Source: Tillus elongatus
Taxonomy: Eukaryota; Arthropoda; Insecta; Coleoptera; Cleridae
DNA: 64,000 bases
Reading direction: 5' to 3'
NCBI GenBank assembly: GCA_964006375.1
Contig: OZ023267.1
Location: 36,777,766 to 36,841,765, forward strand
Of this stretch, positions 34,413 through 47,774 are shown in pieces. The notes under the pieces were generated by a model that did not search any database, was not told where the DNA came from, and worked only from the letters and a program-made list of their open reading frames with translations. A program made the position numbers and the translations under genes. Positions within the stretch are counted from its first letter, which is position 1, and the number at the start of each line of letters is the position of its first letter.

Positions 34413-36740
34413 TTTTTTTTTCAAAAACACACCACGAGGGCTTACAGCCTTAATACTATCGTACCGTGGGTGTCGACAAGGAGGAAAGAAGCAACTTGTT
34501 AATTCTGGACTTGAAGGTTTGGGGGTTCGGAGGAGAGGGAAAAACATGTGCCGGCAAGGAATTTCACAACTTGGAAGTCCTCGGGACAAAATAGTGGGCA
34601 TAGCAAGATGTTTTATGTCTGGTGGCCTGGACAGTAAAAGAGTGCATTCGCTTTGTTCCCCTGGTAGATCTGTTGGGGGCAGCAGGTGGAGAAACTAGGG
34701 AAGAAAGCTACTCTGAGCAGTGCCCGTGCAGATAACTATAAAAGAGAGAGAAGTCACTAACGGCACGTCACTGGGCAAGGGATGGCAGCCTTTGCGTGAG
34801 GGTAGGGTTACCTATAGCTTTCTTTTGAATCGAGTCCAGGATAGCGAGTGTAGAAGCGGCAGCGGCACCCCAGATGTTGAAGCAGCATTTGAGGTTTGGC
34901 CTTATTTGTGAAGTACATAAGGTATAGAGATTAGCTGGTGAAAAGTATTTGCGAGCTCGGAAGAGGAAACCTAATTTCTTAGCAGCCGCTCCTGAAATTG
35001 ATGTGACATGGTGATGCCAATTAAGATTTCGATCCACACAAATGCCAACAAATGAAAAGGATTCATTACTTTGAATAACTTGGTTGTTCATTGTGATGGG
35101 TCTAGGGCTGGTGTATCTCTTGTGAGATAGAAAGCAAGACTGAGATTTGGTGGAGTTCAATTGTACAAGATTTCTACTTCCCCAGTCTAATATTTTTTAG
35201 AGATCCACAGAGATAGAACCCTCCATGAGTCCGCGATCCTCATCTAATTGGGCTAAAGAGACAGGCTTAGAATATTGTATATTTGAGTGGAGGGTGCTGC
35301 CATCCGCGTAACTGTGAACTGGGTTGTATGTGCTAGAGAGGAGGTCATTCATGTGGTGAAGAAACAAAGTAGGGGCTAAGGCTGAACCTTGAGGGACTCC
35401 TGCATTAATTGGATACAGTTTAGAGGAATGGCCATCCACAGAAATGCTCCGGTTGGAGAGGAAATTTGCTGTCCAGGTATAGAGTTTTGGTGGTAGGCCA
35501 TAGGCCGGAAGTTTATTAAGCAGCGCTGCGTGCCAGACCTGGTCGAATGCTTTGAATATGTCTATAGCGACAATCTGGGATTCACCGTGTAGTTCCATAG
35601 ACTTGTTCCAAGAATGGGTGACAAAGGAAAGGAGGTCGGCAGTTGATCTGCGCTGACGGAATCCATACTGCCTGTCGTGGATTAGACTGTGCTTTTCAAG
35701 AAATTTTGGTAATTCGGTGTTTATATACTTTTCCATCACTTTAGAGACTACTGAAAGGAGAGAAATGGGCATGTAGTTGCTAGGAAGCGCTTTGAATCAT
35801 TTCTTGATGACGGGTTGTACTCGAGCAGTTTTCGAGTTACTAGGGAATATGCCTCTATTGTAAGATGTGTGAAACAGACAAGTCAGAATAGGAGCAAGTT
35901 CTGTTGCGCATTTTTTGAGAACAATTGCTAGGATCTCATCAAGGCCAGAGGCTTTCTTGGTATTAAGAGAAGAGAGCATCGTTCGTACCTTTTTAGTTTT
36001 GAAAATGATATCCGTCATTTTATGCGCGACATTGGGGGCTGTTGGTGGTTGAACATTTGGAGGCAGGTTGAGAGTAGAATTTCTGGCCAACAACGACGCA
36101 AAAAGCTCAGCCTTGCCCAGGGCGGTAGACACAATTTCAACCCCTGAAACAAGAGGTGGGAACGTGCTCTTGCAGAAATTATTCTCAATAGACTTAGCAA
36201 GAGTCCAGAAGGGTTTGCTGCCGTTTGAGCTTAAGAGGACTTTGTTTTTGATGTGGTTATTAGACGAGTTTTTTGCCTCAGAACGAATGCGGACATAGCG
36301 GTTTCATGCGTCGTTAAATGCTTGACGGTTTTCTTGACTGGGATTGTGTAGAAGCGTTTTGTGAGCTTTTAACTTTTCAAATCTGTCCTTGTCATAGGAT
36401 TTAGAGAACAAGGGCTTTTGAGTGGCTGAAGAGGTTTTCTGTGTACGTAGAATAAATAATTCCATGCCAGCTTGGATAATTTCGGTGACGTTTTGTGAGA
36501 TATAAGAGGGGTCAGGATGAGAGAAGCAGACAGACGCCCATGGAAATGAGGAAAAATAATCCCGCATTTCGTCGCAGTTCGCGGAGTTGTAGTGCCAAAC
36601 GATACGTGGGTGTGATGACTGTGTGACGTCGGGTTGCATTGCGCAGGAAGCAGTGACCATGCCATGGTCTGACGAACTAAGGGTGGCGGTGACTGATGTC
36701 TTATAGCATTTAGGTTTTGTAGTAATAAAGATTATCACTT
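34413..36740 (-). pseudogene. jockey-superfamily LINE: endonuclease end plus RT, nearly full ORF2
   Basis: Same family as 20808-22056. From 36740: end of the AP endonuclease (TATLSSSDHGMVTA, the SDH box), linker, then RT: LNTKKASGLDEILAIVLKK, PISLLSVVSKVMEKYI, YGFRQRRSTADLLSF, VAIDIFKAFDQVWH (block A), NAGVPQGSALAPTLF (block B), SYADGSTLHS where the second catalytic D is changed to G, then the tail to RHPRYDSI and an A-rich 3' end at 34413. Most of 36753-34768 is one frame broken only by in-frame stops near 36304 (TGA), 35797 (TGA) and 35197 (TAA); the last part has frameshifts. The 5' half of the endonuclease is missing. Confidence 0.92.
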
Positions 36741-36954
36741 CAGATAAGGCCAACAGAAAAAAAAACAGAAAATAAAACTGAGTGAGTATTCAACACGGTG
36801 AGCATTTGGTACAATGCTGTGTACCATTGTCACTCTTTACTCGTATTAGAACTATGGTGTATTCAGTTCAGGAACGTGTCTAAATTATTGCATTATTATT
36901 TTTCTGAAATGACCAGTGAGTGAATCAAACGATGCAGAGTACCCTGACATTGTG
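36655..36954. repeat. 300-bp duplication, left copy (partner 39339-39638)
   Basis: Direct repeat with constant offset 2684, differing only near GACGAAC / GAGCGAC. It spans the LINE 5' end and the start of the transposase pseudogene, and flanks the inserted 36955-39338. Confidence 0.92.
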
Positions 36955-37703
36955 GAAAGCTCTTTTCACAGACTATCACTTCATCAAAAAATCCAATATG
37001 GCTGTCATAATAAAAACAAACGTTGATACCTGTAGCTCAAAAACAAATGACAATCCAAAGTTGAGAATAGCACAAAAAGATTACTCTGTAAAAAGTGTCT
37101 TGATAATGTGAAAGTCTTAGACATGTCAGATCAACGCCTACTTAGATATTGAAGAAAAAAATCGACAAATTTTGTTTTTTTTTTTTCAAAATAACTTGAA
37201 AACAAAAAGAGGCAGGGCCTAGTACGAGTCATATTTCGGACGAGCATGAACTTCTACAAAACATTGCTAATTTAACCGTCTTCCTATCTCTAATAATAAC
37301 GGAGATAGCAATACATTACCATCCAGTTTGGGACACACTGTATATCCGTATTTGCAAGACCTCGTAAACGAAGCCCAGTCTGGAAAAATAGTGTTTTGTT
37401 TTACGTTTAGAATTACATTTTAAATGTATGAAACTTTACTTTGGCCATCCAGTTACCCAATGTCACCTTGTTAAATGACATTTAATACTTTTTTTTTTCA
37501 AATTATTTTAATAGGTTGCTAGGTTTCTTTTTTAAATTGAAATATATCCTTATTGAAGCCCGACCTTGAAGAAAAATCTTTTTTGTTTGTTTTGTGCTTA
37601 GAATTTAATTTTACATCTAACCTTTTACTGTGTTCCTCCAATTACCGAAAAGCCTGTATAAATTTAAAAACTGTGGACGCAGCAAGTGCGTTATGGTAGT
37701 GAA
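36953..37703. repeat. 751-bp segment, second copy
   Basis: Identical by eye to 31446-32196. It begins with a 2-base overlap (TG) with the 300-bp duplication and ends at a (TA)n array inside the HINE-like arm (TAGTGAA). Confidence 0.9.
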
Positions 37704-37704
37704 C

Positions 37705-37727
37705 ATATATATATATATATATATATA
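37705..37727. repeat. short (TA)n tract at duplication/PLE junction
   Basis: About 11 units joining the copied segment to the PLE. Confidence 0.95.
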
Positions 37728-37739
37728 AAAGAAACAAAG

Positions 37740-39338
37740 TCATATATAACAACATAACAATAGCATAAACAGATAAACAGATAAAAGCGACGCACTAATA
37801 GCAATAAAAACACAGGACTATATAGAAAAAACAAACACTCTTATCTCAACAAACAAATGCAAGAAACTGAACGAAAACCTAACGAAAAATTCCAAAATCA
37901 AATATTAAACATCATAAAAAAACACAAGACAATATTCAACCAAAAAACAACACATTATTATAACAACAGCCCTAAAGCACCACCAATGAGAGGAATAATA
38001 AAAATACACAAAACGGGATACTAGAAAACATAAACAAAAACACAAGACTTGCCTCATTTGATATAACAAATATGTACACCAATATACCAATTAACAAAAC
38101 TACAAATATAATCGAAAATAAAATGCAAAATAACAACAAAAAACAACAAATCAGCGAAATATTAAACATCATATCAAAACAAAATTACTTTGAGTTCAAC
38201 GGAGAATACTACGTCCAAGAAGACGCACTACCAACGGAATCTCCACTATCAAGCGTCATGGCAGAAATATACATACAACCGTTAGAAAATAAAATTAACA
38301 CCATCATAAAAGAGACACACCCAAACATCAAATCGATAAGATACGTCGATGATATATTAATAATATACGACAATAAAAAAAACAACATAGACATTATCCT
38401 CGAAAAAATAAACCAAATCAAAAAAAACATAAAATTTACAATAGAAAAAGAATCAAACAACACGATAAACTTCCTAGATTTAACACTAATCAGAAAAGAA
38501 AACCAGATTGAATACAAAATATACAGAAAACCTACACAAACAGACATCACTATACCTAAACCCTCACTACACCCACACACACACACAAAAGGGCCGCATA
38601 CAGATACTTAATAAACAGAATGCTAAATGTACCACTCCATAACGACGAACGAGAAAAGGAGTACAACATCATAATACAAATAGCAGAAATAAATGGATAC
38701 AACAAGGAAACAATAGAAAAGCTTGTAAAACAAATTAAAAACAAACAAATCAACAAAACCGAAAACAAAACACCAGAAACAAACACAAAATACACAACAT
38801 TCACTTATAACCACCACATCAAAAAATAACACAAACACTCAAACAATATCACTTAAAAATGAGCTACAAAACCAATAACAAAATAATAAACAAAATAAAT
38901 AAAAAACAAGAACACAACCCACATGAATTAATTGTAATATATCAAATAGAATGTAACATATGCAATAAAAAATATATAGGAATGACAAAAAATCAATAGA
39001 AACAAGATTCAAGGAACATATAACAGGATTAGATAAAATCCACATACCTAGCTACATATCAAGATCACAAAAAATAGAAATCTGGGAACAATACTAGGTT
39101 CAACAAACAAACAATAAAAAACAATTAATGCCATAACAAATCCAAGTACAAACATTTAAACAAAAGTTAATATAAAGACCATACAAATAGACAAATTATC
39201 AAACCACAGTGATCAAGACAGGAGACCGATACACACGACACAGTCCGAAGGCACAACCAATCAGAAAACAGTAAACCGACCAATAGAAGCTCACGGCGCA
39301 GGCGCACGTACAATCTCAGACGTAGACCACACAGGAGC
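37740..39338 (+). pseudogene. Penelope-like element (RT plus GIY-YIG), deleted
   Basis: Seen in order: DALIAIKTQDYIEK (37790), KIHKTGY-like (38005), a deletion of about 54 codons relative to the copy at 42596-45835, then SFDITNMYTNIPI-like, ALPTESPLSSVMAEIYIQPL (changed GLPMGSPLSS box), SIRYVDDILIIYDN (catalytic), NTINFLDLTL, IEYKIYRKPTQTDIT, then LNVPLHNDEREKEYN, and the endonuclease VIYQIECNICNKKYIGMTK (C-x-x-C plus KYIG, GIY-YIG-type) with a frameshift right after it. The end is cut at 39338 inside the 3' region, before the hammerhead. The RT core from 38072 is an open frame of 179 codons but lacks the upstream palm motifs. Confidence 0.85.
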
Positions 39339-39638
39339 GACCATGCCATGGTCTGAGCGACTAAGGGTGGCGGTGACTGATGTCTTATAGCATTTAGGTT
39401 TTGTAGTAATAAAGATTATCACTTCAGATAAGGCCAACAGAAAAAAAAACAGAAAATAAAACTGAGTGAGTATTCAACACGGTGAGCATTTGGTACAATG
39501 CTGTGTACCATTGTCACTCTTTACTCGTATTAGAACTATGGTGTATTCAGTTCAGGAACGTGTCTAAATTATTGCATTATTATTTTTCTGAAATGACCAG
39601 TGAGTGAATCAAACGATGCAGAGTACCCTGACATTGTG
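39339..39638. repeat. 300-bp duplication, right copy
   Basis: Partner of 36655-36954. Here the sequence continues naturally into the transposase pseudogene, so this is the original downstream junction. Confidence 0.92.
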
Positions 39639-40700
39639 AATACGCGAAGGTACGTTTTAGACCTGGTAGAAAAATTACAAAATACGGGTTCCGTGGGAAA
39701 TATAAACGCGTTACAGAACGGACTGTGAGGAATCAAGTCGTATAAGTGGCTGTTTTGTGACGTAACGGTGTATCTTACCTTAAGCACTAGAATATTGGCC
39801 AATGTTTCAGGCATTAGTTCTACAACTAAAACAAATAATTAAAAAAAATTTACTCCATCCATAAACAATTAAGGTGCTACCAGGACTAAACGAGGACGCT
39901 TTTGATTTTGCAAAACACTAACGCAACATGCTATAGATTATCAGAGTTTGGGTACGATATGTGCTATTCTGGTAAATGCTTCTTTTTTGTTGACGGTACT
40001 GCATCCGCAGAAAACCTATCCCAGAAAATAATAAGAGCTCTGGTGAAAACTCCTTGGTATTCCAAAAAGACAGTGCTACTCCACATTACTCCAAGACAGT
40101 GCGAAAATATCTGGGTAAAAAGTTTTTAACACAGATGGATAGGAAGACGTGGCCAAATTGAATGACACCCGAGAACCGGCCTTAGCACCGTTGGACTTTT
40201 TTATGGGACATCTAAAAATAAAAGATATGAAACTCAGCTCTTGAACTTGCAGGATTGTGTATACATTTATATTTTTAAGCCATGCAACATTAGGCTGCTA
40301 CCAGGACTAAACGAGGACGCTTTTGACCGCTGTCTAGATTTTGTAAAACATTAACGCAACGTGCTGTAGATAATCAGAATTTTCGGTACGATATCTGCTT
40401 TTCTGATAGATGCTCTTTTTTCCTTGGTGGTACTGAACCCGGCGAAAGCATATCTTAGAAAACGACGAGAGCTCTGGTTAAAACTCCTTGGTATTCCAAC
40501 AAGACAGTACTGCTCCACATTACTCCAAGACAGTGGGACAATATCTTCATGAAAGTTTTCGAATAAGATGGATAGGAAGATGTGACCAAATTGAATGACC
40601 ACCGAGATTATCAGCCTTAGTTCCATTTGAGTTTTTATGGGACGTCTAAAGACAAAATCTGTACGGCTCAGCTCATGAACTTGCAGGATTTTGTAACCTT
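39539..40700 (+). pseudogene. DUF4817-like transposase, decayed, with tandem duplication
   Basis: Starts MVYSVQERV (39539), then RRYVLDLVEK and TGSVGNI-like around 39640-39700 (HTH), then catalytic pieces WYSKKTVLLHITPRQ / WYSNKTVLLHITPRQ, read in frame as the eroded QQDxAPHYS box. A block of about 400 bp (GGTGCTACCAGGACTAAACG to AACTTGCAGGAT) is present twice in tandem at about 39871-40257 and 40292-40690, so the catalytic end is duplicated. The third-D box is only a trace (PFEFLWD). The element's right end is probably GGGTCACTCTG at 41004-41014. Its N-terminus is repeated at 36855-36954. Confidence 0.75.
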
Positions 40701-41234
40701 TTGATTTCCGCAATGTCATTAATTTTTTAGGTTATACTTTTCAACTTTAATTTTGAATTTTCTCTGCAAGAATTTCTAGGATTTTCAAAACAGAATACAC
40801 GATTGAAAAGATAATTGAGTAGACTTTCCAACGACGTGTCACTCAGCTGATTTACTATTTAAAATTTTGAAGAAGGTTAGAGAGATGAAGCAGGAGCTAT
40901 AACACTAGCGCGAGAATGTGCATCCTCAGAACCAAAATCCACCAGTCTGAGAGTTTTTCAAAAGATAACTTTAACTACCCAAAACTCCTTGTATAATTTC
41001 GATGGGTCACTCTGTATGCGTTACTATAATAACCCAAAAGATAATATACCACTTTTGATGAAACTGAGCAATGGTATTCCTTATATAAATAGCTTTGATG
41101 AGTTTATTAGATATATTTGAAGAGTTTTTTCCGTAAAAAAATTTAAGTGCTCCTTTGCAAAATCTTTATCTCTAACTAACTCTGTCTCTAACTCCCTAAC
41201 TAACCGTAAAATGAAAGGCTCGGAAATTAAAAAG
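40701..41234. other. transposon right flank, no gene
   Basis: Contains the likely TIR end (ATTTCGATGGGTCACTCTG) of the preceding transposon. Otherwise AT-rich without motifs. Confidence 0.45.
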
Positions 41235-42338
41235 TCTGGACGCAGCAACGGCGTTGTCGTAGTGAAGTTTCATAAAAATATTTTTAATAGCATATATGTC
41301 TGTTCTTTAAAAGAAAGCACGCACGAAATTTGGTTACCAGTATAACCTATGTAGTAGAAACAATGTACCATTTCATTCATCAAAATAACCATATTGTTTG
41401 AAAATGTAAATGATTTTTCGCGAATAAACTGAAAACGTTCCCGAAAAAACTGGTTCCTATCCAACAAACGTTAAGTTAATAACAAATTGAGCGATTGAAA
41501 TTTGAAACATATAATTATGTTATTATTATTATTATAGAAATTCGCTACCATAACGCACTTGCTGCGCCCCTAATTCCTTTTTTTACAACCATGCATTATA
41601 TTTCGATGAAAAATACAAAAATGTAATAATATAAGGTGCGTTCGATTGAAAAAAAAAAAGAAAATTTGTATCACCAACAACTAATGAGCCACCTATGATT
41701 GTAAAACTAGTTTTATAGGATGCAGCTCAAGACAGTCTATAATTAGCAAATACAATTTTTTCTCATATCCTGTATAATAACGGATATATTGTGCTTTACC
41801 GTAGAAATGCGTCATACTGTATATATGAAAACAGATAAAAACTGAAACTAACCCCGGATATGGGTTCTATGAGTCTGCTCATTAACGAATTTTTTCTACA
41901 AACATCGCCAAAAATTATAGACCATTAAACGATAAACTCTATAATTAAAACTATTGCCAAAGCATCAGGAAAGGGTCTATATGAAATGATTTTTTTGCAA
42001 ATATTTTAGTAAAAAGGACAATTACGGTTGAAGATGAAACTTATGGGTTTGCAAAACACTTTTCTTGCTACATTTTCTCTACATAACCCGTATTCGTTTC
42101 ACGTTCTTTGCCTAAATGTTGCCGGTTTTGTCGTTTCAACTGGCGACTTTGACATGCCTATAACCTTTTTGTCTTTAAACCTACAGATCTAAATTTTGGT
42201 ACGTAATTTACTTGTTATGAGGCAAACTCTTGTACAATTTAGTTGCGATAACTTTGTTATTTCCGGAGATATAAAAAAATTTCAAAAGACAACACAAAAT
42301 TGGCTTGCAAAAGGAAGGTACTCAGAATTTTTCATCCT

Positions 42339-42379
42339 CTGATGACGCTCGCTAACTTTGTTAGTGAAATGATCACCAT
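42339..42379 (+). ncRNA. hammerhead-like motif, PLE piece
   Basis: CTGATGA, CGCTCGCTAAC (with a CGCT duplication), TTTG, TTAGTGAAAT. The GAAAC box is mutated to GAAAT and the GTC triplet to ACC; probably inactive. Downstream GTGATTTGGGTTCTCCAAGT as in the other copies. Confidence 0.4.
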
Positions 42380-42512
42380 GTGTTTAAAAAGATGTATTGT
42401 GGTGATTTGGGTTCTCCAAGTGTACTTATCAGTGCTCATGACAGGTTCCATTCTTCACTTAAGGCACTCACCAAATTTGATCAAAATAGACCCATTATTT
42501 TTTGAGTTATCG

Positions 42513-42517
<5 letters not shown>

Positions 42518-42595
<78 letters not shown>
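42518..42595. repeat. (TA)n array between HINE-like and PLE
   Basis: About 39 units. Confidence 0.97.
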
Positions 42596-42596
<1 letters not shown>

Positions 42597-42636
42597 TTTA
42601 TTTGTTTGCTGTACGTTTGTGATTTCTTATTGGTTT

Positions 42637-42681
42637 GCGTGGACTGCAGTTTCGAACCGTCCCGGTTGATCATCAGCACGC
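42637..42681 (-). ncRNA. hammerhead ribozyme motif, best copy
   Basis: Read on the minus strand: GCGTG (stem I), CTGATGA, TC, AACCG GGA CGGTT (stem II), C, GAAA, C TGCA G (stem III of two pairs), UC with GUC cleavage triplet, CACGC (stem I, five perfect Watson-Crick pairs with GCGTG). All hammerhead elements are in order in 45 bases, with the minimal stem III known from PLE ribozymes. Departures: an extra base or two between CTGATGA and stem II. It lies in the PLE 3' terminal region. Confidence 0.65.
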
Positions 42682-43178
42682 TACTGACTGTTATCGCTCC
42701 TGTGTGGTCTACCTCTGAGATTTTACATGGCGCTTGCGCCGTGAGCTTTAATTGCTCGGTTTACGGTTCTCTGATTGGTTGTGCCTTTGGACTGTGTCGT
42801 GTGTATCGGTCTCCTGTCTTGTTCACTGTGGTTTGATAATTTGTCTATTTGCATGGCCTTTATTAAGTTCTGTTTAAATGTTTGTACTTGAATTTGTTTG
42901 CTGAATGTAGTATTGTTCCCAGATTTCCATTTTTTGTGGTCTTTAACATGTTTCATTAGTTGTAATTGGGTGATGTCTGGTTTTTGGTGTTTTGTGTTGT
43001 GAATGTGTGTAGCTACGTTTGATTTGTAGCTAGGTATGTGGATTTTATCTAATGCTGTTATATGTTCCTTGAGTCTTGTTTCTATTGATTTTTTGTCATT
43101 CCCATATATTTTTTATTGCATGTGCTACATTCTATTTGATTTATCCCGTTTAATTCATGTGGGTTGTGTTCTTCTTTG

Positions 43179-44503
<1,325 letters not shown>

Positions 44504-45952
44504 GTTTTTTATTTATTTTGTTTATTATTTTGTTATTGGTTTTGTAGCTCATTTTTAAGTCATATTGTTTGAGTGTTTGTGTTATTTTTTTATGTGGTGG
44601 TTATAAGTGAATGTTGTGTATTTTGTGTTTGTTTCTGGTGTTTTGTTTTCGTTTTTGTTGATTTGTTTGTTTTTGATTTGTTTTACTAGCTTTTCTATTG
44701 TTTTCTTGTTGTACCCATTTCTTTCTGCTATTTGTATTATGATGTTGTACTCCTTTTCTCGTTCGTCGTTATGGAGTGGTACATTTAGCATTCTGTTTAT
44801 TAAGTATCTGTGTGCAGCCATTTTGTGTGTGTGTGGGTGTAGTGAGTGTTTAGGTATAGTGATTGTCTGTTTGTGTAGGTTTTGTATATTTTGTATTCAA
44901 TCTGGTTTTCTTTTCTGATTAGTGTTAACTCTAGGAAGTTTATGGTGTTGTTTGATTCTTTTTCTATTGTAAATTTTATGTTTTTGTTGATTTGGTTTAT
45001 TTTTTCGAAGATATTGTCTATGTTGGTTTTTTGATTGTCGTATATTATTAATATATCATCGACGTATCTTATCCATTTGATGTTTGGGTCTGTCTCTTTT
45101 ATGATGGTGTTGATTTTATCTTCTAACTGTTGTATGCATATTTATGCCATGATGCTTGATATTGGAGATCCCATTGGTAGTCCGTCTTCTTGGATGTCGT
45201 ATTGTCCGTTGAACTCAAAGTAATCTTGTTTTAATATGATGTTTAATATTTCGCTGATTTGTTGCTTTTTGCTGTTATTTTGCATTTTATTTTCGATTAT
45301 ATTTGTAGTTTCGTTAATTGGTATATTGGTGTACATATTTGTTATCTCAAATAAAGCAAGTCTTGTATTTTTGTTTATGTTTATGTTTTCTATTTTATGC
45401 ACTAGTTCTATGGAGTTTTTTATGTTAAATTTGTTTTCTAGTGGTATTTCTTGTTTTAGTACTTGGTCCATTTCTTTTGCTATTTTGTATGAAGGTGCAT
45501 CTTTGAAGTTGATGAGTGGTCTTATTGGGTATCCCGTTTTGTGTATTTTTATTATTCCTGTCATTAGTGGTGCTTAGGGTTGTTGTTATAATAATGTGTT
45601 GCTTTTTGGTTGAATATTGTCGTGTGTTTTTTTATGATGTTTAATATTTGATTTTGGAATTTTTCGTTGGGTTTTCGTTCAGTTTCTTGCATTTGTTTGT
45701 TGAGATGAAAGTTTTTTTTTCTATATAGTCCTGTGTTTTTATTGCTATTAGTGCGTCGCTTTTATCTGTTTTTGCTATTGTTATGTTGTTATATGTGACT
45801 TTGTTTTTTATTTGTTTGATCATTTTTTCATGTGTATGGTTTTTTTATTTAGTCTTGTCAATAATTCTGTTTATTTCTGTTGCTAGTTGGTTTTTCAGTG
45901 GTTCTAAGTTTGGCTATTTATTGACTTTATCGCGTGTTGTGTGTCACCACTG

Positions 45953-45955
<3 letters not shown>

Positions 45956-46037
<82 letters not shown>
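45956..46037. repeat. (TA)n array left of SINE-like unit
   Basis: About 41 units, then (GT)n. Confidence 0.97.
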
Positions 46038-46040
<3 letters not shown>

Positions 46041-46366
46041 TGTGTGTGTGTTTGTTTCTTTAACGTCAGCCTATTTCCGCGACTATGGCCGATCACGGAC
46101 GACAGGGAGCAGTTTCGCCTCACTACCCTGGAAATTTTGCCGAACCCCTGCCTTTCTGTAAGGAGGGTATGGATCTTTAACGTGCCCAACATCGCATGGC
46201 ACGGGACCGACGTCTTTACGTCCCCTGCGAAGGGCGGAACGTGCAGACATTCAACTTGTTCAAATACAATGCCAGAACCTAGGTTGATGTTAACGTTACA
46301 GTTTGTACTAAAAAAGTGAAAGGATAATCCTGGGATCGAACCCAGTATCCTTCGTTTCAGAGGCTG
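46038..46366 (-). mobile_element. SINE-like, tRNA-B-box-containing unit
   Basis: About 330 bp, clearly GC-richer than its flanks, between two (TA)n arrays. On the minus strand, GGGTTCGATCCC (46330-46341) matches the pol III B box (GGTTCGANNCC) within a perfect T-arm-like hairpin CTGGG / CCCAG. No convincing A box upstream: the (TA)n begins there. The other end contains an inverted-repeat core around GACGTCTTTACGTCCCC and GAAGGGCGGAAC, similar to a motif I recall from invertebrate repeats. A 212-codon frame crossing this unit is not a gene. Confidence 0.55.
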
Positions 46367-46381
46367 TATATATATAAGAGG

Positions 46382-46612
<231 letters not shown>

Positions 46613-47299
46613 ACTAATAAAATTAAATTTTAATGAGAATGTTCCACTGTAAGCCGCTTTTTATGCCAGAGTTTTTGTTTTTACTTTAGTTAGTTGTGTA
46701 TATTAAAAAGTTAGTTAGCTTTCTCTTTTGAACATATTTGTTGAATAGACCTGTCTCTTTACTCTAAAAGTAATCTTATTAATACATTTTATCTCTTTGT
46801 AGTTTCTAACAGCATTGAGATCTAGCTGGAAAGGTCCATGAATTTTATTTCTATTTGGTTAATGTGTTCAAACATAATTTTCCCCAAAAAAATCTACTCT
46901 GGAAAGCATGTAATGGTTCAGAAATATTGAACTTACCTTAATGCGAGTTATGTAGAAATTAGAATCGCTGCAGTACGAACAAACTATGCTTCTTTTTTAA
47001 TTAATATAACACGTATAATGAGATCGGCGCGGCGTTTGTAACGTATCCTTTCAAAAACAACATTTGTTATTTTTATGCTTAAAACTGGAAAGCTAATACT
47101 AACAAGCTACAAGCAAATGTAGCGCCTTTGTAATACGGAAATACATTTTCTAGAGATGAGTCTAATTTCAAACAAAATACAAGGGGTTGAGTAAGGGAGA
47201 GTCCTATACTACGTAGGGGAAATTTTCACAATTTATTTATTTTATATGCTTGAGAGACTTTTTGGTTAGTTTCCTAAATGTTACCCATATAAATTATAT
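46613..47299. other. No recognisable gene
   Basis: AT-rich, no motif seen. Confidence 0.45.
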
Positions 47300-47720
47300 C
47301 TTACCCCTTTAAAAACATTTTTTTTTGTGTTTCCAGGGGCATTTTTCTATAAAAAAATTTGGTGTTCCTCTCATCTGTTAGGTACCCGTCAGTGTCAGCG
47401 TTTGATGTCTAATGAATTTGAAGCTTTCGCCCAGAAATGTAAGCTGTGGAGATTCGTTATGCCCTCACGGTTGAAATTCGATTCATCCGTCCATAAAATG
47501 TTGGTTAAAAAATTGTCATCTTCTGCATCTGAATTAGGAATGAAGTGACAGAGTTCTACTCTTCTGGCGGGATCACCTTTTTTCAAACACTGTACAGGAT
47601 TATAGTGGAAAGGGTGCCATCCAAATTTGCGTATGGTGAAGAAAACTTTCCATTGTGACGATCCGGCCACACCCCACTTTACTTGTTGAAATGCTTGGAT
47701 TTTCATCAAAATGACTTAAT
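47300..47720 (-). pseudogene. DUF4817-like transposase fragment
   Basis: Middle of a mariner-like transposase: KFGWHPFHYNPVQCL, RRVELCHFIPNSDAEDDNFL, NILWTDESNFNREGITNLHS (first catalytic D), then LHFWAKASNS. The frame is open for 104 codons. The rest (47300-47395) is shifted. HTH domains and the second and third D boxes are missing. Closest by motif to transposases with the HPFHxNPVQ signature, a different subfamily from those at 14285 and 63205. Confidence 0.8.
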
Positions 47721-47774
47721 ATACCTTCCTAATTATCTGATTGATAAACAGGGGTGGTACCCAAGGTATAACAT

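Larger units (their letters stand above)
41235..42595 (+). mobile_element. GACGCAG/HINE-like copy with nested tail and PLE pLTR piece
   Basis: Arm 41235-41570 (GTCTGGACGCAGCAACGGCG ... CACTTGCTGCGCCCC). An extra tail fragment (CCCCGGATATGGGTTCTA, 41850) lies inside the middle. The middle continues to GGCTTGCAAAAGGAAGGTAC (42301), where a hammerhead-like PLE piece (about 42330-42465) is inserted, with GGAAGGTACTCA / AAGGCACTCACC on its sides, then TTTTTTGAGTTATCGGTGTG and (TA)n. The normal tail is replaced by the PLE at 42596. Confidence 0.75.

Noticed and set aside
38209..38838. Phe/Val/Cys-rich membrane-protein-like frames on the minus strand (also 44607-45577 on +)
   Set aside because: Antisense shadows of the A-rich PLE coding strand; the sense frames carry the RT motifs.
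46318..46366. tRNA gene
   Set aside because: Only the T-arm/B box is present; no acceptor, D or anticodon arm could be folded.
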